DNA from: Leucosporidium creatinivorum
Taxonomy: Eukaryota; Basidiomycota; Microbotryomycetes; Leucosporidiales; Leucosporidiaceae
DNA: 64,000 nucleotides
Assembly (NCBI GenBank): GCA_001600635.1
Contig: BCKL01000003.1
Coordinates: 444,308-508,307 of the forward strand
Direction of reading: 5' to 3'
Part shown: piece by piece, positions 36,263-46,227 of the stretch
Layout of the letters: each line of letters starts with the position of its first letter
How positions within the stretch are numbered: position 1 is the stretch's first letter
Notes under the pieces: generated by a model
Told to the model about the DNA's origin: nothing
Databases searched by the model: none
Seen by the model: only the letters and a program-made list of their open reading frames with translations
Program-made: the position numbers and the translations under genes

Positions 36263-36795
36263 GTTGGGCGAAAGTTGCAGGAGTGCGGACGGGGCGAGGT
36301 TGTAGGGAGGTAGGAGAGTAGAAGAGGTGCTTCGGAGTAATGCGAGGTGCTGAGAGCGAGTGCTCGGTGTCTCTTTGAGGTGAATCGCGAGTCGCCTGAG
36401 GAGGAGCGGAGTGCGGTGAGCGGGACGACTGAGCTGGCGAGCGAGAGCCGACTCACTTAGTGTAGCTAGGTGCAGCAGGTGGTGATAAAGAACAAGGATA
36501 GTCGACTGCACGAGACCGAGGTCAGCCTGAGTTACAGCAGCGAGAATCGCATGAGCTCACTTGTTTCGAAGTGGGAAAGCGGGTGGGAGTGACTCGATAG
36601 AGGTGTACACGGTTAGGTAGGTGCTATGGGAGAGCTAAACTGTTGATGTAGTCGATTGTAGCATTTGCTGTACGAGATTGAAGCAGAGGCAGGTCGGCTG
36701 AGCAAGGAGCAGCGAGCGGGCGGAGGGAGAGAGCAGAAGGCGAGCCGATTCCTGGCTTGACTTCCCCCCACTCCCCGCTCTCGTCTCTTCTCAGC
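36263..36795. promoter_or_regulatory. Shared promoter and spliced leader, RGG gene / SmG
   Basis: Divergent region of 533 bases. On the minus strand two segments look like leader introns: 36506-36560 (donor GTGAGC, branch GCTGACC, acceptor GTGCAG) and 36396-36456 (donor GTGAGT, CTCAC branch, acceptor CTCAG). Removing them leaves a pyrimidine-rich leader for the RGG gene with no upstream ATG after about 36660. The right end carries the SmG promoter. Confidence 0.5.
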
Positions 36796-37284
36796 ATGGT
36801 ATGTACAGTTATGTAGCTCGTTACATTGCAGCGCTGACCGTCTGCCCTACAGTCCAAGGTGTCGCCCCCCGAGCTCAAGAAGGTGCGCTCCTCAGCCCTC
36901 CCTGCCCTCCGCTCTCCGCTCTCGGCGCTTTCCCGCTGTCCTCTTTCGAAAGACTAACCTACTCTGCTACACACTACAGTACATGGACAAGCTCCTGATG
37001 GTGAACGTCCAGGGCAACCGCAAGGTATCAGGCTACCTACGAGGCTTCGACATCTTCCTCAACATCGTCCTCGACGACGCCCGCGAGGAGAACTCGGCAG
37101 ACAAGACAAACTGCGGTACCGTCGTACGTTCCATCTCCCTGCTTGCTGCTCGGGCTGTAGCTCGTCAGCGCCGCGTCAAACAAGCCCTCGACTCTGACAA
37201 CGCGCTTCTCCCTCCCTCTTCTACTGCCCACAGGTCATCCGTGGGAATTCAGTAACAAGCATGGAGGTCACCGCTACTCGATAG
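36796..37284 (+). CDS. SMX2: Sm core protein G (SmG)
   Basis: Member of the heptameric Sm ring that binds spliceosomal U1, U2, U4 and U5 snRNAs. Exons 36796-36798, 36853-36882, 36980-37123 and 37234-37284 give 75 aa, the family length. Sm1 motif: YMDKLLMVNVQGNRKVSGYL, then RGFDIFLNIVLDDA. Sm2 motif: GTVVIRGNSVTSMEV. The coding part of exon 1 is the ATG alone; the intron begins at the next base. A GT within AAGGTATCAGG looks like a donor but the frame reads through conserved residues, so it is not used. The protein appears complete and ordinary. Confidence 0.95.
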
Positions 37285-37751
37285 GCTTCTCAGTAATACC
37301 ACCCTGTACGATATGGAGCGTCGGCGCCGTCAAAATAGGTCGATTGAGGGCTGGAGAAGGGCGTGGAGAGCGGAATTCGAATCGGCGGTTGTACCCTACA
37401 GACGAGCTCCAGGAGTAAGGGTACGGAGAGAGAGTTTTGAGAGGTCGATTGAGCCTTCGAGGCGAGCCTGCGAGGACCGAACGAGCCGGCTCGGCGCTCC
37501 TTCTCCTCGCCGGCGCCACAAACTGTTTCCCTGAGTTCTGCTGAGCTCGAGGGATGCACTGTCGCAGCTCCTGCGGGAGTGTCTCACATCGCATTCACTC
37601 CCACCCTCCGACAGCTCTCAAAGCGCTGGCCTCGAGTGCGCCGAGCTCGGCTCGGCGCTCCTGGCTCGCCTGCGGCCTCTGCCACTTGTGCTTGGCCGTA
37701 CTGACTATAGCGCTACCCGACTTGATTCACACGAGCTACCACGATGTGGCA
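37285..37751. other. Tail-to-tail spacer SmG / MYND gene
   Basis: 467 bases of convergent flank. The octamer TCGGCGCT occurs at 37491-37498 and 37652-37659. No gene recognised. Confidence 0.5.
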
Positions 37752-38783
37752 TCAAGCCGCCCCCGCATCTATGAGCAGCCAATGCAAGAGACCACGGTTG
37801 ACCTCCTCGCGACTTGGCTTGGGACCCGTCAGCGACTTCTGGAGCCTCTCGAGCCAAGGTAGCTTGGGAACTGCGACAAACTGTGGCTCTCCTCCCGCCT
37901 CAATAGGACCAAGGAACCTAACGTCGAGGAGACTTACTGCGGCACTCTGGTGCTCTTCTTGAAGCGGGAAAGTGACCGAGTAGATGATCCTACAGCGAAG
38001 CGCGTTGGGGAATGGCGATGCCTTCTCCTTGGCCTTCTCGACCCAAGCGTCTTTGAAGGATTGTCGCGTAGGGCCCCTGAGGAGGGTGTCAAGCTCGGTC
38101 GGAGTGAGCAACTGATAGCCGACGAGGTCGAACGCATGTCGAGCACCGCGAGCGAGGATGGGAGATGTGGAGGAGGGTCGGAAGTGGTACGCAAGGAAGT
38201 GGCTGTCGTTCAAAGGTTGAGGGGAGTCGATGAGGAAGGGGATTCGTGCCCAGGCGGCGGTCTCGTCTGCGAAAGCTGAGCGCACGGGTGAGCAAAGCGC
38301 CACAGCAGTCCAGATTGTACGCTGTAGTACTCACCCATCACTTCTTCTCGGAAGAGCTGAAACAGAGCCGTGAGCTCGGCTTGTCTGCGCTCCAGCAAGC
38401 GGGCGTCGCCGGTGATGCCGAGCGGGATGCAAGTCTTCTTGTGCCGATCTAGCCAGTCGTCCTTTTCTGTGTAGTTGTCGCGGGGGACGGGCATGAGCTC
38501 GGGTCTTTCAAAGCCCTCGTCTAGCGAATCATCCCCGCGCCGAGACCTCGACGCTGCTTCAAACGACTCACGGCACTGTACAGAGCAATACCAGGCTCCT
38601 TTGCACTTCGAGCAGACCAACAACTTTTTCCTCATCCCTTTCCGTCGTCTGCGCACCCACGTCCAAGCTCTTTAGTCCTTCTCTCCCTGAGTCGCTCGGC
38701 GCCCGCCGAATCTCTCGCTCACCTTGGAGCACGCCGCAGCTGTAGCAGAAGCGTCCCACTGACGTCGAGATCTCCCCCTCCAT
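37752..38783 (-). CDS. MYND zinc-finger protein A
   Basis: Protein of about 257 aa with an N-terminal MYND finger, a protein-interaction zinc module. Minus-strand exons 38723-38783, 38572-38637, 38335-38466 and 37752-38266. The ligand order is FCYSCG, then VCSKCKGAWYCSVQC, then QKDDWLDRHKKTC, giving the full C-x2-C, C-x2-C, C-x3-C, H-x3-C set. The remaining 190 residues have no recognised fold; they include HFLAYHFRPSS and RFLGPIEAGGEPQFVAV. The acceptor of exon 2 (GGAAAG) is the weak point, chosen because it keeps frame and places all ligands. A second MYND gene lies directly upstream in the same direction, so this may be an old tandem pair. Confidence 0.72.
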
Positions 38784-39175
38784 TTCGGAGCAGTAGGCTC
38801 TCGTGGAGGCGGAACGAACGTAACGAGGCAAGACGTGGAAGGAGGAAGAAAGGCGTAACGTGAAGTCAAGGAGGTCGAGCGGAGGCCGAGGAGTTGCGTG
38901 ACTGCGCAGGGAGGTTTTGCAGGACAACAGAAGACTGAGAAACAGCGCAAGAGGTCTAATTCCCACATTGGTACCTTGGTGCTTGCAAAGAGCGACGCGA
39001 GGCCCGCCAAAGGAATCAAGCTCGGCAATGGGAGGAATCTGAAGCCGAACGAGCAGGGCAGGCTTTCTCGTTGCTCTTCTTGTTCTCGCGTGAACCTCTA
39101 TCAGAAGATTGCTTCGCACTAAAGCTGAAGCTGCAAGATACTCGGCACTCAAACTCTACGTTCCAATCCCTCGCC
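38784..39175. other. Spacer between tandem MYND genes
   Basis: 392 bases containing the 3' flank of MYND B and the promoter of MYND A. No gene recognised. Confidence 0.5.
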
Positions 39176-40209
39176 CTACTTCGGCTTCTGCTCCCCACTC
39201 GGCATGAGGAAGACCCCCGCCTTCCTCGCCTCCTCAAAGAGCCTCTTGAACTCAGGGATTTTCTCCTGGAGATCTTCAAACGCATATTCCTTCCCCGTAC
39301 CCTCCCCCAATTCCTTCTGCAGCATCCTGAACCAGTCCGCTCCATCGCCGGCCTCCTTCGAGCCAATCCTATACACTCCGATTGGCTTTATGATGGTCTG
39401 CATCCACTCGGCGTCCTTCTCCAATCTAGGTTTGAAGTGCAGGACTACGCCGTACTGCATCTCGACCATCCCAGGTCGAGCCGTCTCTCCGCCCCAGCTG
39501 GACAAAGGCTCGCTGTTGGGGCTCGGTCGGAGCATCCAGGCGATCTCCTCGTCGACGTCTTGGCGACCTGCCCAGCGTGAGTGTTGGGCGAGGTAGGGGT
39601 AGGGTACGGCGGCGCCCGAGACGAGCTTGTAGCGGTGGTAGACGTTGGAGGCGAAGGGAGAGGAGGGCGGCGTGATGGTGAAGGTGAGAACGAGGGCGTG
39701 TGTCTTGTGGAGCGGCGACCAAGTCGAGAGCTGCAGTGCCGAATCTCCTGCTTTGTAGAGCGGACCTGCGAGCAGTCGAAGGTCAGCCACGCGCAAACGA
39801 CGGCACAAGCCTCGCCGAGCTGGCAAGTCGGCGCACCCATGATGGCATCGGTAAACTCCTTGCGCCTCTCGTCGAAGTCTTTGGGAGCGGGAGCAGCAGG
39901 TCGAGGGTTACGGATGGGCTCGCAGAACACGCGGTGGAGCTTGTGATCCTGCTTCTCTGCGCTCGTGAGTAACGGAGGTCAGCCTCAGCGCCGACGGTCT
40001 CCTCAAGGCAAAACACTCACGACACGCTGCTGAGCAATATCTCGCCTTCTTACAGTTCCCGCAAGTAAGCAGAGGGCCGCCAGAGGAGGAAGCTGTGCGC
40101 GATGAGGTATCAGTTCCCTGTCCCCTTCTCCTCCGATTGTAGCAAAAGAGGGCTCACCAGTAGCACGGCAGTGCAGGCAACAGCGAGAGAAGTCTGCTCC
40201 GGTGTTCAT
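39176..40209 (-). CDS. MYND zinc-finger protein B
   Basis: About 277 aa from minus-strand exons 40158-40209, 40021-40092, 39837-39956 and 39176-39765. The MYND ligands are CCLHCR, then LTCGNCKKARYCSAAC, then QKQDHKLHRVFC, so all eight positions are filled. Intron positions after the first ligand pair and after the Cys of YCSxxC match those of MYND A, which supports common descent. The C-terminal region (VYHRYKLVSGAAVPYPYL, MVEMQYGVVLHFKPRLEKD) has no recognised domain. It ends GVFLMPSGEQKPK. No SET domain is present, so this is not an SMYD methyltransferase. Function unknown. Confidence 0.78.
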
Positions 40210-40568
40210 TGTTGTCCGAGAGAGCGAGTAGGCGAGTCGGAGGGCGAGAGCGGCGAGTGGGAGGAGAGGAAAAGGTGAAACAGACGAGTCCGAGCTCGAG
40301 GCGTGGGGAGTCAGGGGTCGAGGGAAAGTTGAAGAGGTACAAGGATACAGAGAGAGACGACCTTCTGAGCTGATTGTAGTTAGCTTTGACCTTCCTGCTG
40401 CTGTACGCACTTCGCCACGACAGGCGAAGCCCAGCTCGGCGCTGCCTCTCCTCCGACCAGCTCGGCTCGTCTCGCTGCTCTCTGCTCTTCGCCGCGAGGG
40501 GCAAAAGCTTCCAGTACCACCATACAATTCGCAACATTCCCCTATTCATCTAGACCAACGCCTTTGCA
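40210..40568. other. Spacer URA4 3' end to MYND B promoter
   Basis: 359 bases; octamer TCGGCGCT at 40436-40443. No gene recognised. Confidence 0.5.
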
Positions 40569-41906
40569 CTACGCCTCGACAATTTCCCAGTTGAGCTTCT
40601 CGCCGGCCATGAAGGGCACGACATACTCCCTACCAGCATCCCCATCCCGCTCAAACTGATACGCCTTCTTGATGCCCTTGCCCTCGCCCTCCACCCGCCT
40701 CAACACGACCTCATCCCCGGGCTTAGCAGCAAAGCCATAGAACCTCCTTCCAAAATCGCTCACAAACCCGCTCATCCGCTCCAAGGGGATGTCGCTGGCC
40801 TCAAAGATGGTAGCGACGAGGGGGATCAAGTTATCCGAAGTGTAGATGCCCGCCGCGCAAGGTGAAGGGAGGGTGATCTCATCCTCTCCGCCGTCGAGAG
40901 TGCTTCGGAGGACCTTCATCGTCGGCATCTTGTTGCCCGAGGGATGGGGAGCCGAGTCGGACCCGAGGAAGAATTGGGGGTGTCCTTCGCGGATGACGGA
41001 GCGTAGAGCGGCGCGGTCGGAGGGGTATTTGGCGACGGGCTTGCAGAAGTGGAGGGGGGAGGAGACGGCGTGGTCAATCGTGAGGGCGAGATGGTGAGGC
41101 GTGATGGTGGCGCAGACGTTGGGAGGGAGGGTCTTGACCTGTTTTCAGAGAGTGGTGAGCAAGGTGAGGTAGAGAGGAGAAGCGCCGAGCTCACGCATTC
41201 GACAGCCGCGGCGGTGGTGCAGTGCTCGAGGACGATGCGAAGCTTGGGGAACTTGCGGTGGATCTCGAGGAGGTGAGGAAGGAACCTAGGCTCAGCATCG
41301 AGGACGCAGCAGCCCTGTAGAGGTGTCCAGCGAGGTCAGCATTCCGAATCTCGGCGCAAGAAGGAGGGTCAAAGCCAAGCTCACATCTCCGTCGACGTCG
41401 CTAGGCACCTCTCCATGCAGGTTGAGGATCATGTCGACCTTCTCCATCTCGGCAAACACCTCATCAAAGACGCCGTAGCCTTCCATACCCACACCGCCCT
41501 CCGAGTTGGTCGTCACGCCCCGAGGGTAGCTCTTGACCCCGACGACTCCGCCTTGGTGCGCCTCGCGGATTTGAGCGGGGGTGAGGGCGGTGGTGAGATA
41601 CATGGAGGGGAGGAAGTGGGTGTTGGGTGACAAGGCTTGCAGTTCCTTCGAGTAGGAAAGGGCGTGCGAAGGAGTCGTGACGGGCGGAACGAGGTTGGGC
41701 TGTGGGGTGTCGAAGAAAACGGCGGGGGAGATTAGCTCTGCGATAGAACGCTGTAGGAGAGCAGGCAGCAAATTACTGACCATGACATAAGCCATTTTGA
41801 TGCCGCCTTGCTGTACGTGAGGCGTGACGAGGCGCATGAGAGCTCCTTGACGGAGATGGACGTGAGCGTCGAAGGGCGACGGCAGGCGTAGGAGCGAAGT
41901 AGCCAT
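40569..41906 (-). CDS. URA4: Dihydroorotase (pyrimidine synthesis)
   Basis: Zinc amidohydrolase that closes carbamoyl-aspartate to dihydroorotate, step three of UMP synthesis, in the cytosol. Minus-strand exons 41781-41906, 41385-41699, 41195-41314 and 40569-41138 give 376 aa, like bacterial PyrC and yeast Ura4. Metal and active-site residues are present: DAHVHLRQG (HxH), YVMPNLVPPVTT across the first junction, GVKSYPRGVTTNS with the lysine that becomes carboxylated, NLHGE, EHCTT and GSDSAPH. The first intron boundary was fixed by the MPNL motif: a nearer acceptor would leave a 30-base intron. The C-terminus ends WEIVEA. It shares a 175-base promoter with KAP120. Confidence 0.93.
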
Positions 41907-42081
41907 GGCTGTAGGATGTTCAGAGTTAGCTCTTAGCTGGTAAACACTTTCTGTAGCTGATTCGAGCTGACTTGAAGAAGCGAAGCGATTTAGCAGAGGA
42001 CAAGCAGCGGCGGCAGCGAACGGCTTGAACTTGAACGAAATCGCTCGACTTGGACTGATCGACTACAGGCGACGAAAGGGC
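41907..42081. promoter_or_regulatory. Bidirectional promoter URA4 / KAP120
   Basis: 175 bases between divergent starts. On the plus strand an in-frame stretch of about 19 codons precedes the KAP120 ATG but has no ATG of its own. Confidence 0.55.
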
Positions 42082-45000
42082 ATGTCACCCGCACCGGATT
42101 CGCTGTTACCCATCCTCTCCGCCCTCTCCTCAGCTCTCTCCCCTTCACAGCAAGAGCGGGATGCTTCCCTCGCTCAGCTGCAGGCTTGGGCCACCGTCCC
42201 CGGCTACTATCCCTCCTTGGTCGAAATCTTTGCCAACCAGCAGCTCGAACTAGGTCCTGGACATCGTGAGATTAGGCTACAGGCTGCCGTGCAGTTCAAG
42301 AACGGCGTTGACAAGTACTGGAGAAGGGGGGCCATCAAGTGAGTCGCTTCTGTGCCGGTCTGCAAGGGAGCAAGTCGCTGTAGGGCAGCAGTAGGGTACA
42401 ACTGAGAGGTGGGCGCCTCTGCTGTAGTTCTCACAGCTCGTCAGACGCCCTGCAGCGACCAGCACACCTCGCTCGGACCCAGCGCGACGCATCTCTAGCC
42501 GCTAACCTCGCTCTTCTTGCAGTGCAATCGCACCCGAGGAGAAGCGGAGTATCCGACCACGACTTTTGACCATGGTGGATGAGCCTGATCGCGTGGTGAG
42601 TCTTGCAGAGCGCACCTCGGCCGAACGCCTTGAGCTCACTCGTCGTCGCTTCGCAGCTGGCCAAGAACGTCGCTCTCTGCATTGCCAAAATTGGTCGCTT
42701 GGACTACGGCACAGATTGGTGAGCTCTGCTCTCACACCTCTGCCGAACCTCGCTGACTCTGGCTCAACAGGGACGAGCTACCGACCTCGCTCCTCTCCTC
42801 CCTCCAACTCGGTCTCTCCCATCCCACCCCTTCCGCCGCCCGCATCATCCTCCACCGCACCCTCCTCTACCTCCACGAATCCATCAAGTCCCTCTCCTCG
42901 AACCGCATGCCCAAAGGCCGCGCCCTCATAGCCCAAGTCGCTCAAATGACCTTCGCAACACTCCGGCAGCTGCACGAGCAGATGCTCGCTGCTGCGGTGG
43001 ACAAGTTCCAGAAGCAAGGGTTGGGAGGAGAGAAAGAAGAGGTGGAGGAGATTGAGTTGGCGTTGCTGGCGTTCAAGGCGTTGAGCAAGCTGCTCGTCTA
43101 TGGCTTCAAGGATCCATCGTCGGAGGAGATGGTCAAGGTGGGTTCTCCTCGACCGCTCCGCTCGCTCGCAAGCTCACCTCTCTACACCCACAGTCATTCT
43201 TCGCCTCCACCCTCCCCGCCCTCTCCTCCCTCGTCTCCCTCCGCATCTCGCTCCTGACCTCCACTCCCAACACTCCCCCCTCCCAACCCCTCACCCTCCT
43301 CACCAAGCAAGTCATCTCCTACGGCAAGCTCTACCGAGCCCTCTTCAACCACAACTCCCCCGCATTCGTCGCCATGGACCTCTCCTCTCAGATCATCGAA
43401 ACCTACTGGCAAGCCGTCCAAGGCGCCGCCTCGGACGTCTCTTCCTCCATCGCGGACGAGTCGACCGCTCTTTACCCCGAACGATTCGTCGTCCAGTCGT
43501 TGCTGCTCTTGCAGTCGACGCTGGGGAACTGGGCCTCCGCTAGTCCCGTGGACGTCTCGCCCGAGTTTGTTAAGCAGTTCGCCGAGCTCTTGGTCACGAG
43601 GCTGCTGCCCCTGAGGCAGTTGGATCTGGAGAAGTGGGCGGAGGACCCCGAAGAGTATATGAATGAGGAGGAAGCGGATCGGTGGGAGTATGAGCTCAGG
43701 GTGAGTGGTGTCGGTCTGGGAGCGACGGAGAAGAAGAGCTGACCCCTTCGCCTACACCACAGCCCTGCGCCGAGCACGTCCTCCAGTCGCTACTCAGTCA
43801 CTACAAGGACGACCTCGGACCGAGCATGGCTGGTCTGCTACAGCAGGCGTCTGGTGAGTCGTAGTCCCACTCTCCTCAGCGAGCTCGAGTTGATGGTTTC
43901 GTCTCACAGCGCCGCAAAGCATGGAAGGTCTCTTACTCAAGGAAGGCGTCTACTGCGCGTTCGGCCGCAGCCCAAGCGATCTCGAGGCCGCCATCAACTT
44001 TGACAGCTGGCTCGACAACACCCTCATCCCCGAAGCGGCTGGAACCGACTCGAAGTACGCAGTCTCTCGCACTTACAGCCGCTCGCGACGTTGCTGAACC
44101 TCCTCTCTCCTTACAGCTACCGCATCATCCGTCGTCGGATAGCCTGGCTCGTGGGCAACTGGGTCGGTGAGGACCTCCAGCCCGCCACGCGCACCAAGAT
44201 CTACTCCCTCCTCGTCCATCTCCTCGGTCGCAACCCCTCTACCGATACCGCCATCCGACTCACCGCCGCTCGCAGTCTCGCCAAGTGCGATACCTGGGAC
44301 TTTGACCGCGAGTCCTTTGTTCCTTTCCTCCCGGCCGCTATTGAGGAAATTGTGAGCCTATTGGGAGAGGTCACCCTCGCCGACTCGCAAATGAGGCTGA
44401 ATCAGACGCTCGGAGTGGTGATTGATCGGGTGGGGTCGCATGTGAGTTCTGCAGCTCGACGCGTGCGAGGTCGACCGAGCTGACCGGCAAATCTCGCTGT
44501 AGATCGCTCCCTACGCCGCTCGCTTGGCCGAGATCCTCGCAACGCTGTGGTCAGCAGCTCAGGAGAACCACTTCCAGACTTCCATCCTCGTCACCTTCAC
44601 CAAGCTGTCAGAGGTGAGCTTTGTTCGCCATCTCGGCGAAACTCTAGCTGACCATCACTTCCCCTACAGGCTCTCAGCGACCAGTCCCAGGGTCTACAAC
44701 CTCAGGCGTGCCCCATCATCCAACTCAGCGTGGATCCCAGTCGAGTGAGTCCTCGGTCGTGACCTTCTCAACTCTCTCCAGCTCGCTGACCTTGCCCCTC
44801 CGGCCCTCAATCGCAGCCATCGCACATCTACCTCCAGGAGGACGGCCTCGAACTATGGAGCGTCCTCCTCAAGCGCTCCTCCACCCTTTCGCCCGAGATG
44901 CTCGCCCTCCTGCCATTACTCGTCTCTCTACTCGCCGCCGGCACGGATGTCCTCCCCGCCTGCTTCCGCATCCTCGAGAGCTACATGCTTCTCGACGCAC

Positions 45001-46104
45001 CGACTGTTCTCCAGGTACGTCTTGGCGACGCTCGTGCTCTATTCAGTGATCCCAGTTGACCCCACCTCCCTTCACAGCTGTGCGGCGCGGACCTCTTCGT
45101 CGCATTCGAGGATCTTCTGGGCGAGCTCAAGCTCGAGGCTGTCAAGGTCATTCTCCACGGGCTCAACACCGTCGTCAAAGCCTCTCCGATCGAGCACTGG
45201 GCTGGCAACCTCGATAGCTCGGCCGCCTTCGTCAAGCTCCTCACTCCTCTCTCCCAATCCGAGACGCCCGTCTTGATCGTCACCAAGTGTGAGCTATTGA
45301 TCTAACTCAGAAGTGATCTTGACAAAGTACTGACCCGCTCTGAGCTTCACAGACCTCTGCTCGGTCGCTCGCATTGTCCTCGCCGGCCCCGACACCTTCA
45401 TCCAGCTCGTCGAGGCGACCGCTGCTCGGACAGGCTCCTCGTCAGACAACATACTCGCCCTTCTTTTGAATGCCTGGATCGACCGAGTAAGTTCCTACTT
45501 TCTCTGATCCCGCTCCCCTTTCACTGACCAGCTGCTCTTCTCTCGCAGCTCGACAACATGTCACAAGGCGGACAGCGCAAGCTTGTCGCCCTCGCCCTCG
45601 CTCATCTCGTTGCTACAACTCGCTCTGTCGTCCTCGAGCGGCTACCGGATCTCGTCTCGACGTGGTCGAGCGCTCTGGCTCAGACCGAGGAAACGGAGAG
45701 TGGAGAGTAAGTCACGCCTTGTCGAGCCTTTCATCACTCAGGAAGCTGACCAACCCTTCGCTCGTAGTGCTGAGCTCTACAACATCCCCGACGACTATCA
45801 GTCGGACGTCGAGGTTGACTACACCGAGACCCTCGAGGCGAAGCGTCTGCAAGCTGTGAGTCGCTCATTGCGGCTTCTCCTCGCTCGTGGCAAAAGCTGA
45901 CCCCACCCCTTTATCCCTACACAGCTCGCCGCCCGCGACCCCGTACACACGATGCGGTTGCAGACTTTGATCGGGCAAAAGCTCGCCGAGGCGCAGGCGC
46001 TCAACGGCGGCGTGGAGGCGTTCCAGGCTACTTGGCTCGCTCGGGTGGATCCGCTGGTGTTGGAGGAGTTGGTACAGCGATTGGATGGTCGATTGGCGGG
46101 CTGA
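42082..46104 (+). CDS. KAP120: Karyopherin KAP120 / importin 11
   Basis: Importin-beta family transport receptor; yeast Kap120 is tied to 60S subunit assembly and import of ribosome factors. Sixteen exons (42082-42338, 42523-42595, 42657-42718, 42771-43137, 43194-43700, 43763-43853, 43910-44054, 44117-44441, 44503-44613, 44670-44744, 44817-45014, 45078-45288, 45353-45486, 45549-45706, 45768-45855, 45925-46104) give 993 aa. The importin-beta N-terminal domain is visible in EIRLQAAVQFKNGVDKYWRR. The HEAT repeats include YRIIRRRIAWLVGNWV, RLTAARSLAKCDTWDFD and ACPIIQLSVDPSRPSHIYLQ, followed by EDGLELW, close to importin 11. Intron 1 (184 bases) is long for the locus. It ends only 123 bases from the convergent Zn2Cys6 gene. 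Confidence 0.9.
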
Positions 46105-46227
46105 GGCGTAGGAGTCGCATGATAGAGCTCGCAACGAGGCAGTTCGAGCATGAAACTTCCTTTTGGCGAAGCTCGAGAGAAGCTCTTCTTCGAGCAGCGA
46201 AAGATAATTGCTTCTACTCCGAGACAT

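Noticed and set aside
36263-36511. N-terminal extension of the RGG protein beginning LVLYHHLLHLATL
   Set aside because: The frame has no ATG upstream before a stop, and the stretch is bounded by and contains intron-like signals in a C/T-rich leader.
37020-37030. GT within AAGGTATCAGG of SmG as an intron donor
   Set aside because: Reading through gives NRKVSGYLRGFDIF, the invariant Sm1 sequence, so no intron is present.
41737-41783. A 30-base intron in URA4 using the nearer CTACAG acceptor
   Set aside because: Too short for splicing and it would lose the PNLVPPVTT motif, which the farther CCACAG acceptor restores.
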